Shown here: positions 17,734-26,848 of the stretch, in pieces
Layout: each line of letters starts with the position of its first letter
Numbering within the stretch: position 1 is the stretch's first letter
Assembly (NCBI RefSeq): GCF_003858455.1
Contig: NZ_RQZF01000002.1
Location: 326,686 to 390,685, forward strand
Reading direction: 5' to 3'
DNA from: Schaalia canis
GTDB taxonomy: Bacteria; Actinomycetota; Actinomycetes; Actinomycetales; Actinomycetaceae
DNA: 64,000 nt
Translations under genes and position numbers: made by a program
The notes under the pieces: generated by a model
Databases searched by the model: none
What the model was told of the DNA's origin: nothing
What the model saw: only the letters and a program-made list of their open reading frames with translations

Positions 17734-20025
17734 ATGACTATTGACCCCACTGTTTCCTCCCCTGATTCAGCTCCCCTCAGCAACCCACCAATCGCCGAGC
17801 GCCGCCTGGGTACTCGCGTACGTGACATTCACGGCGAGCATTTTGATGACCCGTGGGATTGGCTGCGTGAGAAGGACAATCCTGAGGTGATTGCCCACCT
17901 TGAGGCGGAGAACGCCTGGACCGACCAGGTGTGCGCCCCCACCATGAACCTCCAGCGCTCACTGGTTTCCGAGTTCAAGGCCTACACCACCGAGACTGAC
18001 GTGTCTGTTCCCCTGCGTGAAGGTGACTACTGGTACTACCGGCGCACCCAGGAAGGCAAATCCTACGCCACGCACCATCGCCTTCACGTCTCGCACTGCG
18101 GCGCTGGCGCCGATAGTGGCGTTGACCTGCCTCCGTCCCTGGCCCCGGGCACCCCTCACCCTGGCGAGGAGCTTCTCGTCGATGAGAACGCCTACGCTGA
18201 GGGTCAGGAGTTCTTCCGGCTCGCCACCCTCACCCCCAGCCCTGATGGCGAGCTGATCGCCTGGGCGCGTGACTTTTCTGGCGACGAACGCTGGACCTGG
18301 GTCATCCAAACGCCCGACGGCAAGATCGTTGATGAGGCGGTGACGAACACGGGTTACGGCCTGGCCTGGTCGGCTGACTCCTCAGCCTTTATCTACACCC
18401 GTCTAGATGACGCGTGGCGTCAGTGTGAATTGTGGGTTCACCGCGTGGGAAGCGATCCCGGTGAGGACCGCCTGCTGCTGTCTGAGCCCGATGAGGCTTT
18501 CGACTTGTGGTTTGCACCCTCGCGTGACCCGCAGTGGGTGGCAATCCACTCGACCTCCCCGACAACTGGCGAGGCCTGGCTATGGTCAACGCACGCGCCC
18601 CTGACTGCCCCTGTGCCGGTGACCGGCCGCGAGCAGGGCGTGCTCCTGAGCTGCGAACCCGCTGGCGATCACCTGTTGATCGTTCACTCGCGCTCCAGCC
18701 GCGAGGGCGCGGTGGCGGCCGCACCGATCCCCGCCAGCCTCGCCACTTCCATGACTCTGGCCAGCGAGGGCGGCGCGCCATCCTCCTCCACCACCAGCAT
18801 CGTTCCCACCCCGATCGCGCCACCCTCCACCTGGGTGAGCGTGCGGGAGCCTCGTGAGGGGGAACGTATTGCCGAGGTTGAGGCCTTCGCCTCGTTCATG
18901 CTCGTCACCATGCGTTCCGGGTCGCTCACCCAGGTTGCCTGTCATCAGCGTGCGACCTCGGCGAGTAGCGAAGCCCTGCCCGCTGCGGCATTGGAGGGCC
19001 TGTGGGATGAGGGGCGTTTTGTCGAGGTTGAATCGCCTGTACGCACCCTCATTACCGGTGGCGGTGGCCGCTTTGAGGACACGTCTTTCACCATTGAGCA
19101 CCAGAGCGTCACTGTGCCGCCAACGGCAGAGCGCGTTGAGGTCGGCTCGTTTGAGCGCACAGTGTTGAAGCGCCTGGAGGTTCCCGGCTGGGAGTCGAGT
19201 GAGTTTATTGAGGAACGCGTGTGGGTGCCCTCCCGGGATGGGCAGGTGCAGATTCCTGTGACGCTGGTGCGTCATCGCGACTGCCGCCCCGATGGGACAC
19301 ACGCGGGGTGGATTCACGGCTATGGCTCCTACGAGATCAGCTTTGACGCCGAGTTCGACATTTTGCGCCTGCCCGCACTGCGTCGAGGCATGATTCACGC
19401 GATCGCTCACATTCGGGGTGGCGGCGAGATGGGCCGCGCCTGGTACGAGGACGGCAAGGAGCTGGTGAAGGTGAACACCTTCACGGACTTCATTGATGTT
19501 GCCCAGTGGTTGCACTCGTCAGGATGGGTGGCCACGGATCGTTTGATTGCTGAGGGCCGCTCGGCCGGTGGGCTACTGATGGGTGCGGTAACGAATATGG
19601 CTCCACACGTCTTCCGCGCGGTGTTGGCGGGTGTGCCTTTCGTGGATGCATTGACGACGATCTTGGACGCGTCGCTGCCCTTGACTGTGGGTGAATGGGA
19701 GGAGTGGGGAAACCCGATTGAGTCCGCGCAGGTGTATGCGCTGATGCGCTCCTACACCCCTTACGAGAATGTTGAGCAGGGCGTGGTACATCCGGCGATT
19801 ATGGCGACAACTTCCCTCAATGACACCCGTGTGTACTATGTGGAGCCTGCTAAGTGGGTGCAGCGCCTGCGTGAGGTGACCGGCTCGGATCAGAGCGAGC
19901 GCCCGATTGTGCTGCGTACGGAGATGGTGGCCGGACATGGTGGTCGTTCTGGCCGCTACGGCCGTTGGGAGACGCGAGCTGAGGAGTTTGCCTTTGTCAT
20001 GTCCCAGGTGGGTGTGAGCGAGTAG
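17734..20025 (+). CDS. Oligopeptidase B-like S9 family serine peptidase
   Basis: 763 residues, no signal peptide. The N-terminal beta-propeller (about 80-470) begins with the family sequence DIHGEHFDDPWDWLR and gates a C-terminal alpha/beta-hydrolase domain. The catalytic triad is visible: Ser610 in EGRSAGGLLMG, Asp697 in LNDTRVYY and His735 in GHGGRSGR. The family cleaves short peptides after basic residues in the cytosol. A low-complexity Ser/Thr/Pro/Ala patch around residues 345-370 interrupts the propeller and may be a loop expansion. There is no Shine-Dalgarno; TAGACT (17722-17727) six bases upstream of the ATG points to a leaderless mRNA. Repeat element copy 6 ends exactly at that box. 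Confidence 0.9.
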   Translation: MTIDPTVSSPDSAPLSNPPIAERRLGTRVRDIHGEHFDDPWDWLREKDNPEVIAHLEAENAWTDQVCAPTMNLQRSLVSEFKAYTTETDVSVPLREGDYWYYRRTQEGKSYATHHRLHVSHCGAGADSGVDLPPSLAPGTPHPGEELLVDENAYAEGQEFFRLATLTPSPDGELIAWARDFSGDERWTWVIQTPDGKIVDEAVTNTGYGLAWSADSSAFIYTRLDDAWRQCELWVHRVGSDPGEDRLLLSEPDEAFDLWFAPSRDPQWVAIHSTSPTTGEAWLWSTHAPLTAPVPVTGREQGVLLSCEPAGDHLLIVHSRSSREGAVAAAPIPASLATSMTLASEGGAPSSSTTSIVPTPIAPPSTWVSVREPREGERIAEVEAFASFMLVTMRSGSLTQVACHQRATSASSEALPAAALEGLWDEGRFVEVESPVRTLITGGGGRFEDTSFTIEHQSVTVPPTAERVEVGSFERTVLKRLEVPGWESSEFIEERVWVPSRDGQVQIPVTLVRHRDCRPDGTHAGWIHGYGSYEISFDAEFDILRLPALRRGMIHAIAHIRGGGEMGRAWYEDGKELVKVNTFTDFIDVAQWLHSSGWVATDRLIAEGRSAGGLLMGAVTNMAPHVFRAVLAGVPFVDALTTILDASLPLTVGEWEEWGNPIESAQVYALMRSYTPYENVEQGVVHPAIMATTSLNDTRVYYVEPAKWVQRLREVTGSDQSERPIVLRTEMVAGHGGRSGRYGRWETRAEEFAFVMSQVGVSE

Positions 20026-20153
20026 AGGCTGCGAGCTACGGCGCACCCGTTTTTGCTACTCGTTCTGGCGTGGCTTGTGGCGCTCCTACTGTCTTGCCAC
20101 GTGTGCACTGCCCGGCTTATCGGCCTTATCACGGATTGCCTGAGCGTTGACGC

Positions 20154-20226
20154 GCGCCCGCATGTGCGCCCACGGCATCTGAGAGGCATTTTGTCTCTGA
20201 GAGTCTTTGAGCGCACACGTGGGAGC
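20154..20226. repeat. Dispersed ~75-bp inverted-repeat element, copy 7
   Basis: Left arm GCGCCCGCATGTGCGCCCA (from 20154) and right arm TGAGCGCACACGTGGGAGCT (to 20226). Bases 20256-20340 beyond it are a degenerate low-complexity array of GAGGCAGGCTTGGC-like units; no gene is seen between 20026 and 20522. Confidence 0.8.
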
Positions 20227-20387
20227 TAAGGGACGGAGCAACGGGAGGGACCGAGAACCTCTTGAGGCAGGCGCATTAAAGCAGGCTTGGCGAGGCAGAC
20301 ACGGTGAGGCAGGCTTGGCAAGGCAGAAGTGCTGAGGCAACTATGCCGGTGCACGTGGGCTGACACAGGTGGGCGCGGTCTGGACAT

Positions 20388-20430
20388 AAAGGTGGTGGGC
20401 GTGAAACCGAGTTTCACGCCCACCACCTTT
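20388..20430. terminator. Bidirectional terminator, perfect 20-bp stem
   Basis: AAAGGTGGTGGGCGTGAAAC (20388-20407) pairs perfectly with 20411-20430 around a 3-base loop. It separates the plus-strand S9 peptidase from the minus-strand surface protein and can serve both. Confidence 0.85.
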
Positions 20431-20522
20431 GCTCACAGCAGCGCCACCCAGAAACTATTGCTGTTCAGACAATGCTGAGGCAAAGACAGTTTCCGGTGTC
20501 GCACGCCCGGGTTGGTGGTGCT

Positions 20523-23315
20523 TCAGCGGCGGCGTGTACGCGCGACCATGAATCCACCAACGACAAGCAGTGCACCTGCGCCAGCCATCAGGCCAGCATC
20601 CATACCGGTCTTGGCGAGACCAGCCTTCGGTGCCGAGCTCTTGGGGTGGAAAGTCTCTTGCGAAGCCTTCGGGTTATCTGTCTTTGGTGTCTGCGATGAT
20701 GCATTGTCCTGAGGCTTCACACCCCCCTGCGGCTTCGTATCACCCTGCGACTTCGCGTCGTCCTGCGGCTTGCCGTCAGGCGTAGGAGTCACCTGGGGCT
20801 TGCCCCCCGGCGCAGGCTGACTTCCTGAGTTGCCGCCTGGGTTATTGTTACCGGGGTTGTTGCCACCGGGCGCGGGATCGGTGGTTGGCGGGACGGGCAC
20901 GGAGGGCACTCCCAGTGGAGTGTCGTCACATGCGTCGCCAATACCGTCCTTGTCGGTGTCGATCTGTTCGGGGTTGCGATCTGCAGGGCAGTTGTCCTGC
21001 GCATCGTCAATGAGGTCGCCATCCTTGGTGACGGTTACCTCGACGGTGCCCACTGCGGTGTGTCCGAACTTGTCGGTGACACGCACAGCCACATTACCGG
21101 TGAAGGGTGCTGCGTAACGGTGGCCCTGCAGGGGGTTTGCTGCCTCGCCTGCGGGGGCCTCGGAGGTGAGGTCGTAGGTACCGTCCCCGTCGACATCCCA
21201 TTCGTACTTCATGATGCTTCCTTCGGCTGCGAAGGAGCCGGAGGCGTCGAGGACGAACTCTTCACCGACAGCGAGCACGTCAACGCTGCTGATGCGTGCT
21301 GTGGGCGGGTCGATGATTAGCGGGCGCACTGTCTCCAGGGCGGTGACGTGTCCGCCTGTGGTGTGGGACAGGTTGGTCAGTGCGGGGCTGGTTTCGTTGT
21401 CGGGGTCGAGGACGAGGATTTCTGCGGTGTTCGCGGTGAAGGCGTCCTGAGCGAGCGCTGCCCAGTCAAGGGCATTGTTTGCGTCATTGTCGGCCAGTTC
21501 GCCATCGCCGAGAAGGAGCACTCGCTTGCGTGCGCCTGCGGTGAAGGGCATGGCGATAGCCTTTTTGAGGGCGTTGTAGACGGCGGGACCGCCAGCTTCG
21601 CCGTTTGCTTCGAGGCCATCGACGAGGGCGAGGAAGGCGTCGCGGTCGGCGGTGAACTCGCTGAGAACCATGACTTCTTCCAGGGGTGCTGCCGGAGCAG
21701 GCTGCGCGTTTTCAGCGGGCTTGTCGGCATTGCCAGCAGTGTTGGTGTCGCTGGTGACGGTGGCGTCTGCGGCGGTGTCGGTGGCCCCCGGTGCACCGGG
21801 AGTCGGAGTGTCGTTGGTGTTGCCAGTTGCAGCATCGCCGGACACAACAAGAGGTGTACCTACGAGGTCGTCAGTCTCATCGCTTTCCTCGGTGGAGGTC
21901 ACCGTTGCTTCTGCCTCGACGGGTTGTGCTGCTTCTTCGAGGTCTTCTGCGGTAGTTGCCGAGCGGAATGCGCTTACTGAGCGGAAACCGGCAACTGTGC
22001 GAGGAGCGGGTGCGGCGTTGGCTGCGGGCGCTTCTGCTTCTGCGGGGGCTGCTGGAGTTGCGCCTGGCGTTGCTTCGGGGGTCGCAGCGCCGGGGTTGGC
22101 ATCTGCTCCAGGAGTGCCTTCAGCACCAGGGGTTGCTTCCGCGCCGGGTGCGGGTGCAGGCGGTGCTACGGGCAGGTCGCGGAAGGTCACGAGGGAGAAG
22201 CGTGCTTCCTTTCCGGCATCGGTGGCGGTGCGGGTTGCCTCGTCAACGACGCGACGGATCTGCTTCTTGATCTGGTCGAGCTTTTCAGCGGTGGCCGTGG
22301 AGGTTTCGACGACGAAGACAATGTCCGAGTCGCGCTTGGGGTTGCGCACGGAACGCACGTTGCTGGGAATACCAATCTTCTGCTGGAGAAGTTTGGCGAT
22401 TTCCGCGTGGCCGGTGATATTGGGGTGGTACCAGGAAGCGTAATCAAACCAACCAGTGCCCTTGGAGATAATTTCACCATTAGGCCCCATCTGACCTTCA
22501 TCTTCAATGAACTCATTAAGCCAGCGCAGGGGGTTTCGCTTGTTTTCGTCAGGATCGGGTTCATGTCCAGTGAAATGCAATTCGGTGGGAACAAAGGTGA
22601 TCTTCACCTTATTGGCGGGGTTGGTGTTCCATTCGTCAACAAGCTTTTGCTGCTCTTGAGTAGCGAATTGCCCAAATTGACGGACCTCGCGGGCTGCGGG
22701 GTAAGGCTTGCCGGGGCTAAACCAGCCAGGCTGCACGTGCCAGTCTTTGTCCATACTCAGCAGAGGGTAGCCCACTAAAATGATCTGAGAATCTTCCGCG
22801 ACTTTAGCCTGCACTTGACGTAGAACCTCAACGATATTTTCACGGGTTGAGGGGAATGTATCCTTGGCGAATTTCATTGCTTTAGCGCACTTATTAATGC
22901 TTGAAATAGGGCCAGCGAAGCATCCCTTGACAATGTCTTCGAACTTGATGTCATTACCGCCGATGGTCAGCATGACGACATCCGTGGTTGGGTCAAGTGC
23001 TGGAATCTGCTTCTCAAGGACATTCTTCGTCACTGCACCTGATTCCGCCAGGTTATGCACGGTGGTGTGCACTCCCTGGGAGTTGAGCCAGTTGACGTAG
23101 GTGTGGCCCCAGTTGCGGGTGGAGCGATATGAGCCCTTCGGGCCATAGTAGGCTCCTGCGCCGTTGCCGGCGGTGTAGGAGTCTCCAATGAGAGTGACTG
23201 TCAGATACTTGCCGCTGTCATCGGCGTGTGCGGGGAGGGAGAAGGCGCCCATCGCGGTAGCGACGGTAGCCACCCCTGCTAGAAACCTCGTTGTTATCTT
23301 GAACATGCGCACCAT
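20523..23315 (-). CDS. Sortase-anchored SGNH hydrolase / von Willebrand A / PKD / TSP3 surface protein
   Basis: About 930 residues, secreted (signal peptide ending SLPAHA) and anchored by LAKTG (about 900-904), a hydrophobic helix and RTRRR. An SGNH esterase domain (38-318) shows GDSYTAGNG with Ser46, GGND with Asn121 and WYHPNITGH; the usual Asp three residues before the catalytic His is absent. A vWA-like fold follows in two halves (about 328-383 and 547-666), split by about 160 residues of Ala/Pro/Glu-rich linker; its MIDAS is degenerate (ETSTA). Next come a PKD-like domain (SSVDVLAVGEEF to VTV), a thrombospondin type 3 calcium repeat (DTDKDGIGDACDD), and a Pro/Gly/Asn-rich stalk. Start choice is uncertain: ATGs at 23315 and 23306 are both possible and no clear ribosome-binding site is seen. 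It probably acts on host or biofilm esters at the cell surface (inference). Confidence 0.85.
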   Translation of the reverse strand: MVRMFKITTRFLAGVATVATAMGAFSLPAHADDSGKYLTVTLIGDSYTAGNGAGAYYGPKGSYRSTRNWGHTYVNWLNSQGVHTTVHNLAESGAVTKNVLEKQIPALDPTTDVVMLTIGGNDIKFEDIVKGCFAGPISSINKCAKAMKFAKDTFPSTRENIVEVLRQVQAKVAEDSQIILVGYPLLSMDKDWHVQPGWFSPGKPYPAAREVRQFGQFATQEQQKLVDEWNTNPANKVKITFVPTELHFTGHEPDPDENKRNPLRWLNEFIEDEGQMGPNGEIISKGTGWFDYASWYHPNITGHAEIAKLLQQKIGIPSNVRSVRNPKRDSDIVFVVETSTATAEKLDQIKKQIRRVVDEATRTATDAGKEARFSLVTFRDLPVAPPAPAPGAEATPGAEGTPGADANPGAATPEATPGATPAAPAEAEAPAANAAPAPRTVAGFRSVSAFRSATTAEDLEEAAQPVEAEATVTSTEESDETDDLVGTPLVVSGDAATGNTNDTPTPGAPGATDTAADATVTSDTNTAGNADKPAENAQPAPAAPLEEVMVLSEFTADRDAFLALVDGLEANGEAGGPAVYNALKKAIAMPFTAGARKRVLLLGDGELADNDANNALDWAALAQDAFTANTAEILVLDPDNETSPALTNLSHTTGGHVTALETVRPLIIDPPTARISSVDVLAVGEEFVLDASGSFAAEGSIMKYEWDVDGDGTYDLTSEAPAGEAANPLQGHRYAAPFTGNVAVRVTDKFGHTAVGTVEVTVTKDGDLIDDAQDNCPADRNPEQIDTDKDGIGDACDDTPLGVPSVPVPPTTDPAPGGNNPGNNNPGGNSGSQPAPGGKPQVTPTPDGKPQDDAKSQGDTKPQGGVKPQDNASSQTPKTDNPKASQETFHPKSSAPKAGLAKTGMDAGLMAGAGALLVVGGFMVARTRRR

Positions 23316-23577
23316 GCTAAAGGGCAATTTCGTGGCTTTATGACACTGACTCAGGTTTCAGACGCGAATGATTCAAATATGTGCAACTATTGCCTTTAAT
23401 GAGGATTATCCCCTTCGTCAACATCATTTATAACGACGAAAAATTTGGACCTCCACGCCAAGGCCGCGAGCGTAAAGCACAGCAATTATGAACGTGCGGT
23501 CAAACTCTGGAGTGGCTCCCCTTACCGCCCCAAGAGCTTGTTTCTCTTGGAATGACAAGGAAAATCTATAGGAGCGG

Positions 23578-24078
23578 TCAGAGATAGAAGATCTTGACTC
23601 GAAGCAGAGGAGCGGCAGTACCCTTCTCTTCAACCGATTGCTCAGGAGCATCCGAGACGGTCATAAATAATTGAAAACCTTGTGCGTCGGACATTTGCGC
23701 ACACCAATGAATGTTTTCCGCACAGTTTTCCTCGACCGCCCAGCCATGCGTCTCCGCAAGGTTTTTCAGGCGCTCCGACTCCTTCACACTCGCCTCGCCC
23801 TCATCCTCTCCAGGCACACTGAACTCGATATAAGCGGGCTCAGGTTTACTCATAAACTCGCCATTCGGACGCTGCGTACGGTCAATAAGACCGCCGTGAG
23901 TCTCCTCGGCTGTCTGCTCAACTGCCTGAACAAAGCTGAGGTTCCACAGGGCTGCGACCTCGTCAGGAGTCCCCCAAAAGTTCTTCGTCCGCCCCCATTC
24001 CCACATGCTGTAGGTCGCACCCACAGTCAGCGCCCCCAGCAATACCGCAATCACAATTTTTAGTCGCGCATTGGACAC
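23578..24078 (-). CDS. Hypothetical membrane-anchored protein
   Basis: 166 residues. One N-terminal transmembrane segment (about 7-25) is followed by an acidic extracytoplasmic domain with two Cys (ENCAENIHWCAQM) that could form a disulfide. I do not recognise the family. It is upstream of and co-oriented with the large surface protein but about 260 bases away, so it need not be co-transcribed. Base composition is more A/T-rich than most of the window. Confidence 0.65.
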   Translation of the reverse strand: MSNARLKIVIAVLLGALTVGATYSMWEWGRTKNFWGTPDEVAALWNLSFVQAVEQTAEETHGGLIDRTQRPNGEFMSKPEPAYIEFSVPGEDEGEASVKESERLKNLAETHGWAVEENCAENIHWCAQMSDAQGFQLFMTVSDAPEQSVEEKGTAAPLLRVKIFYL

Positions 24079-24304
24079 TCTTCGTCACCAAACCTTTGAA
24101 CTCGCTGACATGAATCGTGCGACTAGTACACCACTGTTTCCACAAAGATTCCTGCTCGCACAAGCGGAGCAGCGACGAAGTCACGATAACTTGCCACGCC
24201 ACATCCACTCACATTCGCTTCCGCTCCCCTATCTCCTCCCAACTTAATCCCTTCCCCCCTTTTTCACTGTCTCAGCCGATCCCTACGCCTGTTCTCTGCC
24301 TCAG

Positions 24305-24344
24305 CTGATCTATAGCCCTCATATCTGATCTATGGCCCTCACAT
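24305..24344. repeat. 20-bp direct tandem duplication
   Basis: CTGATCTATAGCCCTCATAT is followed immediately by CTGATCTATGGCCCTCACAT. It lies in the otherwise featureless gap 24079-24385. Confidence 0.8.
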
Positions 24345-24385
24345 CTCAGTTTCACCCTCTTCTTCCGCTCGTTCTGCATTAACCT

Positions 24386-24460
24386 GCGCCCGCGTGTACA
24401 TCCAAGGCCTATACGGCCCAGGCTCCCGGCCCGCGTGTGCTGGACGCACACGCGGGCACC
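24386..24460. repeat. Dispersed inverted-repeat element, copy 8, with an inner perfect hairpin
   Basis: Outer arms are GCGCCCGCGTGTACATCC (from 24386) and GGACGCACACGCGGGCACC (to 24460). Inside, GCCCGCGTGTGC (24429-24440) pairs perfectly with 24446-24457. It ends 12 bases before the -10-like box of the RNase HI gene. Confidence 0.75.
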
Positions 24461-24485
24461 AGGATCGACCACTACCATGGCAGCC

Positions 24486-25532
24486 ATGACAATTCGGGCA
24501 GCGGTAGATGGTTCGGCTCTAGGAAATCCCGGCCCCGCCGGTTGGGCGTGGGTCGTCTCCCCCACCTGCTGGGACGCGGGCGGGTGGGATCATGGCACCA
24601 ATAACCTGGGCGAGCTCACCGCAGTCCTTGAACTTTTGCGCGCAACACGCGATGCCGACCTTGTCGACGAGCCTCTCCACATCCTGGCGGATTCGCAGTA
24701 CGCGATTAACGTCATCACGAAGTGGATGCACGGCTGGAAGAAGAAAGGCTGGGTCAAGACCGATAAGAAGCCCATTGCCAACCTTGAGGTCATTCAAGAG
24801 ATTGATCGGCTTATCGCAGGACGCCAGGTAACTTTTGAATGGGTGCGAGGCCACACCGGCCACCCGATGAATGAACGCGCTGATGATCTGGCGCGCGGTG
24901 CTGCCGAGACCCACCAAAGAGGCGGCGTCGTCCAAGGTGGGCCCGGTTTTAATGGTGCCGCTGGAATTACGGATGCTTCAGCATCCATCAATAGCACGGA
25001 AACCGTCGACGAAGATACAGCTCCCTTCTCTGCGGCTGCCAATGCACCCAACCCTCTGTCCTCTCCTTCAGGCTCCGGCGTGTGCGCCCACAACGATTCT
25101 GCTTTTAATCGCCCCCCAGAAAGCGTCGGCGCACATCTGGGAGCCGATATTGAAACCGCCCCCACTTCCCCAGCCCTCCCCACTCTCACGCGCAGCGATG
25201 TTCTCGCTGCTCAAAAGGCCGTCATCACCGCATGGACCAGTGCTCTCCCCGATGAAGTCACCCCGTGGCTCGCCTCGGGCTTTGAACGCGTGTGGCCCAA
25301 TGGGGCGGTAACAGACACCTTCTACGGCCCCTGCCCACCGCATGTAAGTATCAGCCGAATTCATGCTCATGAGGCTGGCAATACGATGCTCACCCGCTTT
25401 GAGCTGAGCTGGAGCACCGGCTCCTCTGTTGAAACAGGCCTGTGGATTCCCACCGCAGAAGGCCCGCGCCTCCTTCACTATCAATCCACTATCGTCTCCT
25501 CCTCCACCACCAAGACAGACAACAACCCTTAA
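24486..25532 (+). CDS. Ribonuclease HI fused to a C-terminal domain of unknown function
   Basis: 348 residues. The RNase HI domain (1-140) is complete: Asp8 (VDGSALGNPG), Glu43 (NNLGELTAV), Asp69 (ILADSQYA), His123 (RGHTGHP) and Asp133 (NERADDLA), with a basic handle WMHGWKKKGW. It removes RNA from RNA-DNA hybrids. Residues 145-232 are a low-complexity linker, of which about 196-220 are encoded by a dispersed repeat element. The C-terminal domain (about 235-340) resembles a small ketosteroid-isomerase/DUF4440-like fold by pattern (TAWTSALPDEVTPWLASGF); this is tentative. I chose the ATG at 24486 because TACCAT (24473-24478) lies 7 bases upstream, fitting the leaderless pattern; the ATG at 24477 is an alternative. 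Confidence 0.85.
   Translation: MTIRAAVDGSALGNPGPAGWAWVVSPTCWDAGGWDHGTNNLGELTAVLELLRATRDADLVDEPLHILADSQYAINVITKWMHGWKKKGWVKTDKKPIANLEVIQEIDRLIAGRQVTFEWVRGHTGHPMNERADDLARGAAETHQRGGVVQGGPGFNGAAGITDASASINSTETVDEDTAPFSAAANAPNPLSSPSGSGVCAHNDSAFNRPPESVGAHLGADIETAPTSPALPTLTRSDVLAAQKAVITAWTSALPDEVTPWLASGFERVWPNGAVTDTFYGPCPPHVSISRIHAHEAGNTMLTRFELSWSTGSSVETGLWIPTAEGPRLLHYQSTIVSSSTTKTDNNP
25071..25144. repeat. Dispersed ~75-bp inverted-repeat element, copy 9, inside the RNase HI gene
   Basis: Left arm GGCTCCGGCGTGTGCGCCCA (25071-25090) and right arm GGCGCACATCTGGGAGCC (to 25144). The reading frame runs through it, encoding part of the linker between the two domains. Confidence 0.85.
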
Positions 25533-25553
25533 ATGCGGGATCGTTAAGCCTCA

Positions 25554-26234
25554 ATGTCCTCATCTTTTATCGCCGATTTACGCTCTGCGATCCGTATTTC
25601 TTCACCCGCTGGCCTGGGCCTCTTTCCCCTGGGGGTCGCCCTTGGGCTGCTTGTGATCCAGGCTGGATTGCCCTGGTGGGTTGCACCCGCACTGTCGGTG
25701 GCGGCCTATGCGGGGTCAGCCGAGTTCATCCTTGTGGGACTCATGACGGCGGGCACTTCCCTCACGACTATCGCGGTGACAACTGCGCTGGTGAATTTCC
25801 GCCACGTGTTCTACGCCTTCTCTTTCCCTCTTCACGCTGTGCGCTCAGCGTTGGGAAAGACCTACGCCATGTACGCCCTAACTGACGAGGCCTACGCGCT
25901 CACCGCTGCAAGTGACAGGCAATGGCGGTCGCGTGAACTGTTGTTTACTCAAGCGGCTTTACAGAGCTACTGGGTGTTAGGTGGCCTGGTGGGAGTTGCG
26001 ATCGCGCAGGTGTTGCCTTTTGAGCTGGCAGGCATGGACTTTGCGCTCTGCGCCCTGTTTATCACCTTGGCGTTGGATGCCTGCCGCACACCCCGCAATG
26101 CCGCGAGCGCTGCGTTGGGTGCCCTGTGTTTTCTTGGGGCGATGTGGCTGGCACCTGATTCGACGCTTTTTGTTGCGATGACGGCCTTTGGGTTGATGTT
26201 GATGGTCGCAATTATTGCAAGGAGGGCGCGATGA
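25554..26234 (+). CDS. azlC: AzlC-family branched-chain amino acid exporter, large subunit
   Basis: 226 residues with six or so hydrophobic segments. The family features GLFPLGVALGLLVIQAGLPWW, YAGSAEFILVGLM and NFRHVFYAFSFP are plain. With AzlD it forms an exporter of branched-chain amino acids or analogues. The stop overlaps the azlD start (ATGA). No Lrp/AsnC regulator is adjacent. Confidence 0.9.
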   Translation: MSSSFIADLRSAIRISSPAGLGLFPLGVALGLLVIQAGLPWWVAPALSVAAYAGSAEFILVGLMTAGTSLTTIAVTTALVNFRHVFYAFSFPLHAVRSALGKTYAMYALTDEAYALTAASDRQWRSRELLFTQAALQSYWVLGGLVGVAIAQVLPFELAGMDFALCALFITLALDACRTPRNAASAALGALCFLGAMWLAPDSTLFVAMTAFGLMLMVAIIARRAR

Positions 26235-26593
26235 GTCTGGGCTATATTGCCGCTGTCATGGTGATTGTTTTTGCCGTTGATTTTGCTTTGCGGGCTCTGC
26301 CTTTTGCCGCGCTAGAACCCTTGCGAGAGTCAGATATCGTTCAAGCTCTGGCTCGTTGGATGCCTGCTGGCGTGTTGGCTATCCTGGCCGTTGCAACCTT
26401 TGTTGGTGCCGCCTGGCCTGGGCAGGGTGTGAGCTTGGCGGAGGCGGGCTCAGCTACCTCTTGGCGGTGGGTGCCAGCAGTCGTGGCGTCTGTGGCCACC
26501 ATCGCGATTCATCTGCTCTCAGGCAGGCGAACGCTGTGGAGCGTGGGTGGCGGGACAGTGACATTCATGCTTCTCCTCCCCTTCTTTTCGTGA
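26231..26593 (+). CDS. azlD: AzlD-family branched-chain amino acid exporter, small subunit
   Basis: 120 residues with about four transmembrane segments. FALRALPFAALEPLRES is the AzlD signature and VQALARWMPAGVLAIL follows. Translationally coupled to azlC, with AAGGAGGGCG just before the start. It is the last gene of the pair. Confidence 0.88.
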   Translation: MSLGYIAAVMVIVFAVDFALRALPFAALEPLRESDIVQALARWMPAGVLAILAVATFVGAAWPGQGVSLAEAGSATSWRWVPAVVASVATIAIHLLSGRRTLWSVGGGTVTFMLLLPFFS

Positions 26594-26759
26594 ATCGCTT
26601 CTTGCGCCCCGTCCTGACATTCCGTGGCCTCTAATGGTGTGTCTGGCTGCTTGTATACATTTCTACATGCTGCTCCTGCGAGTCAGCCCATCCCCGGGAT
26701 GACTGCGATTCGTCACTTGTTGAGGGTCGCGCGATTCTCTTTCGCAGCATCCCGCTGCC

Positions 26760-26845
26760 CGATTCTCCGGTATTTCGGTAGTTCGGTATTCCGATAGATC
26801 AGCGTGGCGGTAGTTCGGTATTCCGGTATAGCGGTATCTCGCCTC
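26760..26845. repeat. Degenerate short tandem repeat array (GGTATTCC/GGTAGTTC)
   Basis: About ten imperfect 8-9-base units with the cores CGGTA, TTCGGTA and TTCCGGTAT in one direction. It sits directly beside repeat element copy 10 in the gap 26594-26972. Confidence 0.7.
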
Positions 26846-26848
26846 TCC

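Noticed and set aside
23424..23651. 75-residue minus-strand frame upstream of the large surface protein
   Set aside because: Overlaps the end of a better gene in another frame, has no ribosome-binding site and no recognisable sequence.
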